The notes: generated by a model not told the origin, from the sequence alone. A stretch of 7,485 nt of DNA from Bacteroidota bacterium (GCA_029558435.1 JAKQEZ010000762.1:1-7485), one strand, 5' to 3'. Numbered from the stretch's first letter, positions 1 to 6,414 are shown. Program-made: numbers and translations.

Positions 1-1160
1 CCTTTGTCTTTGTTGTCTTCCAGTAAGTTTTCAAAGATGTGTCCGAGCATTTCCGGGTCAACGGCTACGGTATGTTCATCGGGTGCGTCTTCGTAAATGG
101 TAAAGTTGTAATTATTGAAAGTTTCAAAAAGATTTTGAAAAATTCGCTCAGGCATATAGAGCTTGTTGTATTTCCTATCCTGGCTGTCGTCAAACAAACC
201 ACCATTAAGGTAGGGAAATCTAAAGTCGTTATTTGCTTTTTCATAATCAGGATTACACAATGTTCTAAAGAACAGTGGCACTAACTCTTGATGATAAAAA
301 TCTTCTTTGTGTTTTGATTTTGTAAAGAGGTTGTACAAATAATCGGGATTTCCTTCTCCCCATTTTTTGCCTTTAGCCACTGCCAACCAGCCTTTCTTTT
401 GAATGAAATAGAGAAACACAATACGCCCCATCATTCGCTTACAGAAATCACGGGCTTGTTTTTCGTCTTTATTGAAAAGGGCTGTTAATTGCCAGTCGGG
501 TTCGTGAATGACTTGTTCAACATATTTGTTTCCCTTTTTTCCGTATCGCTTACCCGTAAGAAATTGAACAAAATCTTCATAAGCTTCCTTATAGTTTTTG
601 AAAAACTCTTTGCTCAATTTTTCAACCGAGAAGGCTTCTTCAAAATCATCTAATGTAAGAAACTGAAAAATATTTTCTTGCTGCTTTTGAATGAGTTTAT
701 CAAAGCGAATGGCTGCTGTTAATGCTTTTTCATTTTTGCCAAATAAGTATGTGTATCGTTTTGGTGCAGTTTCTTTGTCTTGTATTTCGTTAGTGACCGT
801 GTTCTTTACTTTTCGCTTACTGATGTAGCTAAAACGCCATTTATCGCCTTGCACAAATACCACCATTGCCCCTGCAACTTGTTTGGTTAAGTCTTTTAAC
901 AAGTTTCTAAGTGCAACACGATTTCGGGTAATGTTTACTTTCTCATTCAGCTCTACCTCAAAAATCCCTATTTTGGTGTATTCGTTTATTTCATAGTTAC
1001 CCAAGCTCAAACATTGTTTGCTCAGTGTTTTATCTGATAGCGAAATGGTGCGGTCTTCTGCATTTAGCTTGTTGTTGGTAAACTGTGCTTGCAAAAAGCC
1101 TTTCCACACTTTTCTATTGTATGGACTTTCGAGTATTTGTCTTATTTCTGATACAGTCAT
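1..1160 (-). CDS. Eco57I/PglX-like DNA methyltransferase, N-terminal part (truncated by window edge)
   Basis: An open frame starts at ATG 1160 and runs without a stop to the left edge, giving 386 complete codons. It begins MTVSEIRQILESPYNRKVW. The middle carries RIVFLYFIQKKGWL followed by a W-G-E-G-N segment, and the visible end carries DPEMLGHIFENLLED (residues 368-382). Both are signature stretches that precede the methyltransferase domain in large Type IIG/Eco57I-class and BREX PglX-like N6-adenine methyltransferases. The S-adenosylmethionine-binding motif and the NPPY catalytic motif would lie beyond the window, so activity cannot be judged. The family is usually about 1000 residues or more and methylates adenine in a specific site to protect self DNA; some members are also nucleases. 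It is the last visible gene of the train, 52 bases after the four-helix-bundle gene, with an AT-rich leader and no clear Shine-Dalgarno. A stand-alone Type IIG enzyme is an alternative to being the modification partner of the helicase. Confidence 0.88.
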   Translation of the reverse strand, partial: MTVSEIRQILESPYNRKVWKGFLQAQFTNNKLNAEDRTISLSDKTLSKQCLSLGNYEINEYTKIGIFEVELNEKVNITRNRVALRNLLKDLTKQVAGAMVVFVQGDKWRFSYISKRKVKNTVTNEIQDKETAPKRYTYLFGKNEKALTAAIRFDKLIQKQQENIFQFLTLDDFEEAFSVEKLSKEFFKNYKEAYEDFVQFLTGKRYGKKGNKYVEQVIHEPDWQLTALFNKDEKQARDFCKRMMGRIVFLYFIQKKGWLAVAKGKKWGEGNPDYLYNLFTKSKHKEDFYHQELVPLFFRTLCNPDYEKANNDFRFPYLNGGLFDDSQDRKYNKLYMPERIFQNLFETFNNYNFTIYEDAPDEHTVAVDPEMLGHIFENLLEDNKDK

Positions 1161-1165
1161 CTTAT

Positions 1166-1198
1166 TAAATTAAAAATGAAAAGTGGTAAATTAAAAAT
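1166..1198. repeat. 12-bp AT-rich direct repeat in the methyltransferase leader
   Basis: TAAATTAAAAAT occurs at 1166-1177 and again at 1187-1198, a period of 21 bp, in the short spacer between the four-helix-bundle stop and the methyltransferase start. The composition is low, so it may be slippage, although it sits where translation of the methyltransferase starts. Confidence 0.5.
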
Positions 1199-1212
1199 TT
1201 ACGGCTCATTGT

Positions 1213-1581
1213 TCACTTTTCGTTATTCATTTTTGCGGTTTTAATTGAAGCAACTAGTAGAGCTATCAATTCTTTGCAATTTTGTTCCAAATTTTCAAAT
1301 AATTTTTCCTCTAAATAATCTGTGTCTCTTAAAAGTAAAAGCCAATAATCGGTTTCATTTGCTTCTTTTAGAGCTATGCTCATTTTGTTGATAAAATCGG
1401 CTTTACTTTGCGCAAACTCTGCCTCCCGAATTAAAGCACCAACAGCAGTTCCGCTTCTAAGAATTTGCTTTGACAGTACAAATTCTTTCTTTTCAGTAAG
1501 TAAAAACTGAGAAAGTCTAACAATCCTGATAGCAAAACTATAGCTTTTCTCTTTCAATATGTTTTCTCTGCTTTTCATCAT
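1213..1581 (-). CDS. Four-helix bundle protein (S23/TIGR02436-like)
   Basis: This 122-residue protein has the full length and pattern of the four-helix-bundle family first known from 23S rRNA intervening sequences. It is wholly helical in appearance, with FAIRIVRLSQFLLTEKKEF in helix 1, the hallmark LRSGTAVGALIREAEFAQSK at 41-60, and ALKEANETDYWLLLL at 70-84. Family structures form pentamers; the biochemical role is unknown, and many Bacteroidota copies stand beside defence or DNA-processing genes. No rRNA is present here. The start is an ATGATG doublet at 1581/1578, so the first one or two Met are uncertain. Upstream, a 31-base spacer full of overlapping ATGA units links it to the DUF1016 stop. 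Its last codons and stop fall within an 18-bp sequence repeated at the end of the upstream gene, which suggests the gene arrived as a small cassette (inference). Confidence 0.93.
   Translation of the reverse strand: MMKSRENILKEKSYSFAIRIVRLSQFLLTEKKEFVLSKQILRSGTAVGALIREAEFAQSKADFINKMSIALKEANETDYWLLLLRDTDYLEEKLFENLEQNCKELIALLVASIKTAKMNNEK
1217..1234. repeat. 18-bp direct repeat, copy flanking the 3' end of the four-helix-bundle gene
   Basis: TTTTCGTTATTCATTTTT on the plus strand is identical to positions 1607-1624. On the coding strand this copy encodes the last residues of the four-helix-bundle protein and abuts its TGA stop at 1215-1213. Confidence 0.8.
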
Positions 1582-1612
1582 TCATCATTCATTCTTCATT
1601 CTTCATTTTTCG
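1582..1612 (-). repeat. ATGA-rich linker between DUF1016 and four-helix-bundle genes
   Basis: The coding-strand spacer consists of short tandem units (AATGAAG, AATGAAG, AATGAATG, ATGA) leading into the ATGATG start. Nearly every unit holds an overlapping start and stop (ATGA). This could let ribosomes finishing the DUF1016 gene scan and re-start, or could be a slippage-prone scar from insertion. Both readings are inference. Confidence 0.55.
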
Positions 1613-1624
1613 TTATTCATTTTT
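1607..1624. repeat. 18-bp direct repeat, copy at the 3' end of the DUF1016 gene
   Basis: This is identical to 1217-1234 and lies 390 bp away, on the other side of the four-helix-bundle gene. On the coding strand it is read in a different frame and contributes the TAA stop (1615-1613) of the DUF1016 gene. Confidence 0.8.
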
Positions 1625-2719
1625 CTTATTCAACACTTCGGCTAATTGGTGCAACTTGTTGGCTAAAATTTTCTTGTCAATTAATTTGTTTTCGTAGTCG
1701 GCAACTATTGCAGGGCTTAGACTTCTTGCCATAGAAATTTCTACCACTTCGGTATCTTTGCCTTTGCAAAGCAAAATGCCAATGCTTGGGCTTTCGTGTG
1801 GTTTCTTTACATCTCGGTCTAATGCTTCCAAATAGAAATTGAGTTTTCCCAAAAATTCGGGTTCAAACTCCTGAATTTTCAATTCAAACAGTACTAAACA
1901 ATTTAATTCCCGATGATAAAAAAGTAAGTCGGTGCGAAAATCTCTATTACCTGCCTGAATGCGATATTGTTCGCCCATATAGGTAAAATCTTTTCCAATT
2001 TCTAAAATGAATTTTTGAAGATTAAGCGTAATAGCCTTTTCCAAATCTTTTTCACTGTGTCCATCGGGCAAATCTAAAAACTCAAAAATATAAGGGTCTT
2101 TGAAAATATATTGAGGTAACTGTGTTGTTACCGATGATGCTAATTTATTTGAAAGCATTGTACGTTCAAATGTTGCTGTGTTTAGTTGGCGTTCTAACTC
2201 TCTTACCGAAAGGCGTTCCGAAATGGCGTGTAGAATGTAGAAAATCTTTTCTTCCGCGGTTTTTGTCTTATTGAAAATATGCAAATGAGACGACCATTGA
2301 ATTTGTGACAACACTGTTGACACAAATTTGGAAACGAAATCATCAGCTGTTTGTAATTGTGTCAACACTGTTGACACCTTTTTATTTTGTTGATTTCCTT
2401 TACTTTGCAAAAGTGTCATTGCCGATGACACAAATTCTTTATCCGAATATACTTCAAAAAATTGTTTCATTCGATAAAGACCTCTGCGATTAAAACCTTT
2501 AAGACTCGGTTCTTTTGATTGAATGAAATCGGCTAATTGCTGTACGGTGTTTTCGCCCCAATTTCCTGCATTTACTCTTTCGGAAACGACTTTTCCAACA
2601 TTGAAATAAAGTAGCACCAACTCGGAATTTGCCTTACTGTAAACACGGTTTCGGGCTTCATAAATGAGCGAAAGAATTTGCTCAAAATCTTGATTATTAT
2701 GTATAATTTCTTTGCTCAT
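1613..2719 (-). CDS. DUF1016/YhcG-family PD-(D/E)xK nuclease
   Basis: This 368-residue protein has the two-domain build of YhcG/DUF1016. The N-terminal DNA-binding half (about 1-150) has QLADFIQSKEPSLKGFNRRGLYRM, and the C-terminal nuclease domain runs from about 195 to 350. Catalytic residues visible are Asp264 (in FRTDLLFYH), Glu279 and Lys281 (in LVLFELK), followed by the family GKLNFYL motif at 291-297. All look intact. The family is a putative DNA endonuclease common in mobile and defence regions. Residues 97-150 are three 18-residue repeats (VSSAM, VSTVL and VSTVL starts); relatives as I know them have one such segment before WSxHL, so the first two units look inserted. ATG 2719, four bases after the helicase TGA, is preferred. 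A TTG at 2731 would add four residues and overlap the helicase by 8 bases, but TTG starts are uncommon in this group. It is probably co-translated with the helicase. Confidence 0.92.
   Translation of the reverse strand: MSKEIIHNNQDFEQILSLIYEARNRVYSKANSELVLLYFNVGKVVSERVNAGNWGENTVQQLADFIQSKEPSLKGFNRRGLYRMKQFFEVYSDKEFVSSAMTLLQSKGNQQNKKVSTVLTQLQTADDFVSKFVSTVLSQIQWSSHLHIFNKTKTAEEKIFYILHAISERLSVRELERQLNTATFERTMLSNKLASSVTTQLPQYIFKDPYIFEFLDLPDGHSEKDLEKAITLNLQKFILEIGKDFTYMGEQYRIQAGNRDFRTDLLFYHRELNCLVLFELKIQEFEPEFLGKLNFYLEALDRDVKKPHESPSIGILLCKGKDTEVVEISMARSLSPAIVADYENKLIDKKILANKLHQLAEVLNKKNE
2270..2431 (-). repeat. Three 54-bp tandem units with 19-bp palindromic heads, inside the DUF1016 gene
   Basis: On the coding strand the units are 2431-2378, 2377-2324 and 2323-2270. 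Each starts with a 19-bp inverted repeat: 2413-2431 (GTGTCAT arms), 2359-2377 (GTGTCAACA arms, perfect) and 2305-2323. The last extends to a 29-bp near-perfect palindrome at 2300-2328 with one mismatched pair. Palindrome centres are at 2422, 2368 and 2314, exactly 54 bp apart. The palindromes encode VSSAMT, VSTVLT and VSTVLS, while the remainder of each unit has diverged. The conserved part is therefore the palindrome plus a few residues, unlike a plain recent duplication. Confidence 0.85.
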
Positions 2720-2723
2720 ATTG

Positions 2724-5700
2724 TCACACAAAAGTTTCGGATATGATAATTTTCGGCTGCAAGGGTTCTAAGTCCTTTTTTGTTTCCCGCTTTATTTTGG
2801 AAGTGTATTTCCGAGATAGTTTTATCAATTCCATTTCCAATTTCATTGGATTTGTTTCGTTTCTTAATTTGTAAACTTCATTGGTTAGGTTGGTGTACGT
2901 TCCATTTTTTAGCAATGGCAATAGATTTGTTCCTGCTTCAACGGCTTCAGGTGATGAAAGAATTTGATTGGCTAACCAATTATTCAAATCATTCAGTGCT
3001 TTGTTCGACCTTACATCTAACTTGTCTTCATTACCGCCAATCATTTCGGGAGTGGTAATGTCTCTTTCAAATTGCTCTAAAATGTTGTTGATGTGTTTGT
3101 AATGCAAATCAGGAACAGGCAGAATACCTTCTTCAGATTTTGGTGCTTCAAAAATCTTTACTGCTTTTTCAAACGGAATAGAAAAAGACTTTCCTTCTGA
3201 ATGCAGATAAATGTTCTTGTGGTCACCATTTTTTACAAATGCAATACTGCTTTCCTTTTCAGTTGCTTTGCGAATGCAACGAACCTTTAAAGGCATTTTT
3301 CTGATAGCATTAAAATGTTCTTCGTTTTGCTCACGGTATTTACGCAACCATTCTAAATATTCTGTTCTCAGGTCTTTGTCTTCTTCCTTTTCCTCAAACA
3401 TTCTAAACTGGTCAACAATCTCGTCCAGCGTGTAAATCTTGTTATCTTCTCCAAAAGTGCTGTGGCTGCTTTGCAGTTTTACCAAAGATTTTTGGCGAAG
3501 GTTAATTCGGTTGTCCCCTTGTTCGGAAGGGTAGAAGTTGTAGTTGTATATGTATTGGGCTTTTGTTCCAATTCGGTTGATACGTCCAAGCCGTTGAATT
3601 AGCCTTGTTGGATTCCAAGGCGTATCATAGTTTACAATTACATTGGCTCTGTGCAAGTTGATACCTTCTGCCAATACATCGGTTGTGAGAATGATGTCAT
3701 AATCATACCTAAAAGTTCCTTCGTAATTAGCATCAAAGTTTTCACGGATAGTTTCAAATTCTTTGTTTCTATTGTCAGAAGTGATGCTAAGAACTTTGTA
3801 CAAAGTTTCTTTTTTCAGTCTTGAAGTAAGGTAATTTAAAGTGTCTGCCGATTCGGTGAAGATTACCAATTTACCTAACTCATTTTTGTCTTTGTTGAAG
3901 TATTCGTTCTCAAGCAACTGAATAAAAACATTCCATTTTGGGTCGTTATGTTCTTCAATAGCTTGCCATCTTTCATTTAAAATAAAAAGGTTTTCGTAGT
4001 CTCTGCGTAATCCCTCAATAAAGCCAGCTTTGAAATCGGATTGTTTAAACTTTTTGTTTTTGGGTTTTTCATCATCAATTTTCAGAATTTCAATTTCAAT
4101 TTCTTCATCTGTGTACCCCTTGTTCAATAAATCTGAAATATCTAAATCAGGAGCTATGAAAACACTATCCCTTTCATACATTTCAATCATTTGCTTTGTT
4201 GAGGTTGTGATTTTGCTCAAAGAGTTTTTGAAAGCATAGAAACTACTTTCCAAACGCTTGATTAACTGGGTTTGCATAATGTAAGCCAATGAACGTGAAA
4301 TTGTTTGAGCACTTTGATAAAGACCGTTGTTTGCTTCGTCTGTCAAATATGCAATTGCCTGATAGCGGAAAAAGTCAACTCTATTTTTGTCTATAATACT
4401 GTTTGCTGTATCAAGAAATAAAGTTGCTAAATCGTGAGGCAATTCATATTCATTTGCAAAAGGGTCTGCCACTTGAGGAAAAATAATACCTTGCTCTTGC
4501 AAATCTTTTCTGTAACGTTCATTTTTAACCAAGTCCGTTCGGGTTCTCCTTATTGTAATGTCCTTTACAACTTTATCCCTGATGTCAGTAAAAATATCTT
4601 GAATCGCCTTTAGGTCTAGCGGTGTTTGTTGAATTAAGGTTTTGTATCTGATGATGTGAGGATAGAAAAACTTTTGCAAATTGGTTTCAGCCAAATTACT
4701 GTTTCTAATATCTTGGAATAAAGAAATTAGATAGTAAATATCTTCGGGTTTGTTATTTAGTGGTGTGGCAGAAATCAATACTACCTTTTTTTCAAATCCT
4801 TCAATACCTCCAATATTTTCACGCCCCGATTTGCAAATCACTTGCAGATTTTCAAACTGCTGACTTTTATGGTTTCTAAATTTATGAGCTTCATCAACTA
4901 GAATTAAATCGTAGCGTTCTTTGTCTGCATAATTATGGTCGCCTTCAACTATTTTGTTTAAGCTACCGTTTGCAATGAAATGACACTTTTCATCTATTCT
5001 GAATTCTTTGAAAGTGCTTTTCCAGTTCTTTTCCAATGTTGGCGGATAAACAATCAGGATTTTTGTTTTTGGCCCGTTGTTGATGATAAATTTCTTTGCT
5101 AACAAAGCAGCCATTACCGTTTTTCCTGTTCCTACCACATCAGCCAAAAAGAAACCGTTGTGTTTTAAAAGCAATTCATATCCTTGATTTACTGCGTCAA
5201 TCTGGTAACTGAGTTTTTTGAATTTCTTAAGTGGTATATCGCTAATACAATCAGGGTCATATTCAATATTCTTCCCGAAAAATTCAATCAGGAATTTTAC
5301 ATACAATTCAAATGGAGTAGGAGTAGCATCTAAATATGTTTTCTTAATCAATGCAGGTGCATCAACTGGAAGTATTGGAGTGCTTTGTTCCCAAAGTATT
5401 TCAAATTCTGTATTTGCAAATTTTACGTTTTCGTAATCTCTAAGCTCAACATTCATTTCGTAATTGTGCTCAACATCTTCTAGACCTAAACCTTGTGCTG
5501 AAAGATTAGATGAACCCATTATCACCATTCCGTTTGGATTGTGTTCGTTGAAGTTTGGCGAAAGAAAAATGTAGAATTTTGAATGTAGCTTTTTTGAATT
5601 GTGTGCTCTGATTTCAATTCGTCCGTCTGCAATGTCTCCAATTAACTGAATTATGCCAGCCTCAATGTCTTTGCCATATTTAGCATTTATGATGTCTTGT

Positions 5701-5981
5701 TGAATTGATTCAATGAATGATTCTTTTGTGTCTTTGGCGTTTAGGTTAAATAAAAGTCCTTGTTTTTGAGCTAAAGCAATGAAAGGGTCAACATTGATAC
5801 CTGCAATGATTTTTACTTTTAAGTTGTCGGGAAAGTGTTTGCGTATTGCGAAATAACCTGATGCACGGAAATAGCCAATTACCGATTTGAAGTATTCTAT
5901 ATTTTGCATATGCTCAAACACACCCACAAATTTTTTGTAGAGTGTATTCTCGCCTTGATTTGTAAAAAAGTTTGATGCCAT
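2724..5981 (-). CDS. PLD-like nuclease fused to SF2/SNF2-type helicase
   Basis: This 1085-residue fusion likely couples ATP-driven movement on DNA to cleavage. Residues 1-200 form a phospholipase-D-like domain with HSK at 133-135 (HxK) and GSSNLS at 156-161. The motif occurs once, so an active site would need a dimer. The usual Asp of HxK(x)4D is not evident, as in several PLD-type nucleases. The helicase core follows: Q-motif around YQIDAV (259-264), Walker A GTGKT (284-288), DEAH (363-366), SAT (404-406), an SNF2-like insertion of about 300 residues, then motif IV LVIFTES (705-711), motif V TTDVLAEGINL (766-776) and motif VI QRLGRINRIGT (796-806). The C-terminal 280 residues are charged and unassigned. 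ATG 5981 directly follows the regulator's TAG. Such proteins occur beside Eco57I/PglX-like methyltransferases, and NgoAVII/CglI use separate PLD and helicase subunits. The helicase call is certain; nuclease activity and the restriction role are inferred. Confidence 0.94.
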   Translation of the reverse strand: MASNFFTNQGENTLYKKFVGVFEHMQNIEYFKSVIGYFRASGYFAIRKHFPDNLKVKIIAGINVDPFIALAQKQGLLFNLNAKDTKESFIESIQQDIINAKYGKDIEAGIIQLIGDIADGRIEIRAHNSKKLHSKFYIFLSPNFNEHNPNGMVIMGSSNLSAQGLGLEDVEHNYEMNVELRDYENVKFANTEFEILWEQSTPILPVDAPALIKKTYLDATPTPFELYVKFLIEFFGKNIEYDPDCISDIPLKKFKKLSYQIDAVNQGYELLLKHNGFFLADVVGTGKTVMAALLAKKFIINNGPKTKILIVYPPTLEKNWKSTFKEFRIDEKCHFIANGSLNKIVEGDHNYADKERYDLILVDEAHKFRNHKSQQFENLQVICKSGRENIGGIEGFEKKVVLISATPLNNKPEDIYYLISLFQDIRNSNLAETNLQKFFYPHIIRYKTLIQQTPLDLKAIQDIFTDIRDKVVKDITIRRTRTDLVKNERYRKDLQEQGIIFPQVADPFANEYELPHDLATLFLDTANSIIDKNRVDFFRYQAIAYLTDEANNGLYQSAQTISRSLAYIMQTQLIKRLESSFYAFKNSLSKITTSTKQMIEMYERDSVFIAPDLDISDLLNKGYTDEEIEIEILKIDDEKPKNKKFKQSDFKAGFIEGLRRDYENLFILNERWQAIEEHNDPKWNVFIQLLENEYFNKDKNELGKLVIFTESADTLNYLTSRLKKETLYKVLSITSDNRNKEFETIRENFDANYEGTFRYDYDIILTTDVLAEGINLHRANVIVNYDTPWNPTRLIQRLGRINRIGTKAQYIYNYNFYPSEQGDNRINLRQKSLVKLQSSHSTFGEDNKIYTLDEIVDQFRMFEEKEEDKDLRTEYLEWLRKYREQNEEHFNAIRKMPLKVRCIRKATEKESSIAFVKNGDHKNIYLHSEGKSFSIPFEKAVKIFEAPKSEEGILPVPDLHYKHINNILEQFERDITTPEMIGGNEDKLDVRSNKALNDLNNWLANQILSSPEAVEAGTNLLPLLKNGTYTNLTNEVYKLRNETNPMKLEMELIKLSRKYTSKIKRETKKDLEPLQPKIIISETFV

Positions 5982-6275
5982 CTATTTCCCCTTTTTAATT
6001 TTCTTAGAAACTGATTTGAGAGCTTCGTCAGCTAATGGCTCGTCCTTAATTACATCCATAACTTGGTCAGCCAACCAAAGAGTATGAAGTTCTTCTTTGT
6101 CAGCTTTTAGAATGTCAGCCAAGATTGCAATTTGTTCTTTCTTGATTGGTCTTTCACCTCTCTCCATTTTGCTGATGATAGAAGTGTCAACGTCAAGTTT
6201 AGAAGCAACCTGTCTTAAAAGCAGGTTTTGCTTTGTTCTAAGCTCTCTGATTTTGTCTCCGAGTTGTGTCGCCAT
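5982..6275 (-). CDS. XRE-family helix-turn-helix regulator (controller-protein-like)
   Basis: This 97-residue protein is an N-terminal XRE/Cro-C1 helix-turn-helix (about 5-62) followed by a charged helical tail ending KKIKKGK. The recognition region reads LRQVASKLDVDTSIISKMERGER (helices 2-3, about 20-42), with the typical S-x-I-S-x-x-E-R-G pattern. It is a DNA-binding repressor or activator. As the first gene of a restriction-like operon it recalls C (controller) proteins, which time methyltransferase and nuclease expression; that role is inferred from position and size. Its TAG stop abuts the helicase ATG with no spacing, so the two are likely translationally coupled. A putative TAnnTTTG promoter box and a short inverted repeat lie within 40 bases upstream, compatible with autoregulation. 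The antitoxin-like alternative is less likely because no toxin gene is adjacent. Confidence 0.93.
   Translation of the reverse strand: MATQLGDKIRELRTKQNLLLRQVASKLDVDTSIISKMERGERPIKKEQIAILADILKADKEELHTLWLADQVMDVIKDEPLADEALKSVSKKIKKGK
5985..5996 (-). promoter_or_regulatory. Purine-rich ribosome-binding stretch for the helicase
   Basis: The coding strand reads AAAAAGGGGAAA just before TAG-ATG, within the last codons of the regulator gene. A G-rich purine run at this distance is stronger than the AT-rich leaders of the other genes here. It supports ATG 5981 as the helicase start, with terminating ribosomes handed straight on. Confidence 0.4.
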
Positions 6276-6285
6276 TATAAAATTA

Positions 6286-6297
6286 TTGTCTTGACAA
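6286..6297. promoter_or_regulatory. Candidate operator of the XRE regulator
   Basis: TTGTC-TT-GACAA is a perfect inverted repeat with 5-base arms, lying between the putative -7 box and the start codon of the regulator. A dimeric XRE protein bound here would block transcription of its own operon. Half-site AAATAT-type direct repeats (GACAAATAT at 6293-6301, GGCAAATAT at 6303-6311) overlap it. The function is inferred from position and symmetry only. Confidence 0.4.
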
Positions 6298-6304
6298 ATA
6301 TTGG

Positions 6305-6312
6305 CAAATATA
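6305..6312 (-). promoter_or_regulatory. Putative -7 promoter box for the XRE-helicase operon
   Basis: The coding strand reads TATATTTG, an exact match to the Bacteroidota -7 consensus TAnnTTTG, about 30 bases before the regulator ATG. I cannot see a convincing TTTG -33 element at the usual spacing, so the call is tentative. Confidence 0.45.
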
Positions 6313-6330
6313 ACAGAATTAATGATACCG

Positions 6331-6350
6331 TTTACCGTGCGTGGGGTAAA
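6331..6350. repeat. Small inverted repeat abutting the large hairpin
   Basis: TTTACC at 6331-6336 pairs with GGTAAA at 6345-6350 around an 8-base G-rich loop. It ends exactly where the larger hairpin begins, so the two could stack as a tandem stem structure. Confidence 0.5.
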
Positions 6351-6414
6351 ATTTGGCTCTTTTGGTTTTGCGAAGGGCCGGCTTGTGTTTCGGGCAAAAC
6401 CAAATGTGCCAAAT
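6351..6414. repeat. 64-base imperfect hairpin with 21-base arms
   Basis: The left arm at 6351-6371 and right arm at 6394-6414 match at 19 of 21 positions when one is reverse-complemented. They enclose a 22-base loop that itself contains the palindrome GCCGGC. The arms are built around ATTTGGC and TTTTGGTTTTGC. There is no following T-run on the minus strand, so it does not read as a standard intrinsic terminator for the lipoprotein gene. It may be a REP-like dispersed element, a recombination site, or a folded RNA. Confidence 0.7.

Noticed and set aside
39..284. 81-residue plus-strand open frame
   Set aside because: It is fully antisense to the methyltransferase gene, whose minus-strand protein has clear family motifs.
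1213..1581. 23S rRNA intervening-sequence origin for the four-helix-bundle gene
   Set aside because: No rRNA sequence is present on either side; the gene sits in a protein-coding operon.
2270..2431. CRISPR-like array reading of the regularly spaced palindromes
   Set aside because: There are only three units, all in frame inside a gene whose protein continues normally through them, and no cas gene is present.
2305..2493. Plus-strand open frame over the 54-bp repeats
   Set aside because: It is a shadow of the DUF1016 gene; the palindromes make both strands similar there.
2720..2731. TTG start giving a 372-residue DUF1016 protein
   Set aside because: An ATG four codons later lies four bases after the helicase stop and is the more usual start; TTG remains possible.
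1..6275. Assignment as DISARM, BREX or classical Type I
   Set aside because: The defining partners (DUF1998 drmB, pglZ/brxC, hsdS/hsdR) are not seen in this window; the truncated left edge keeps this open only in part.
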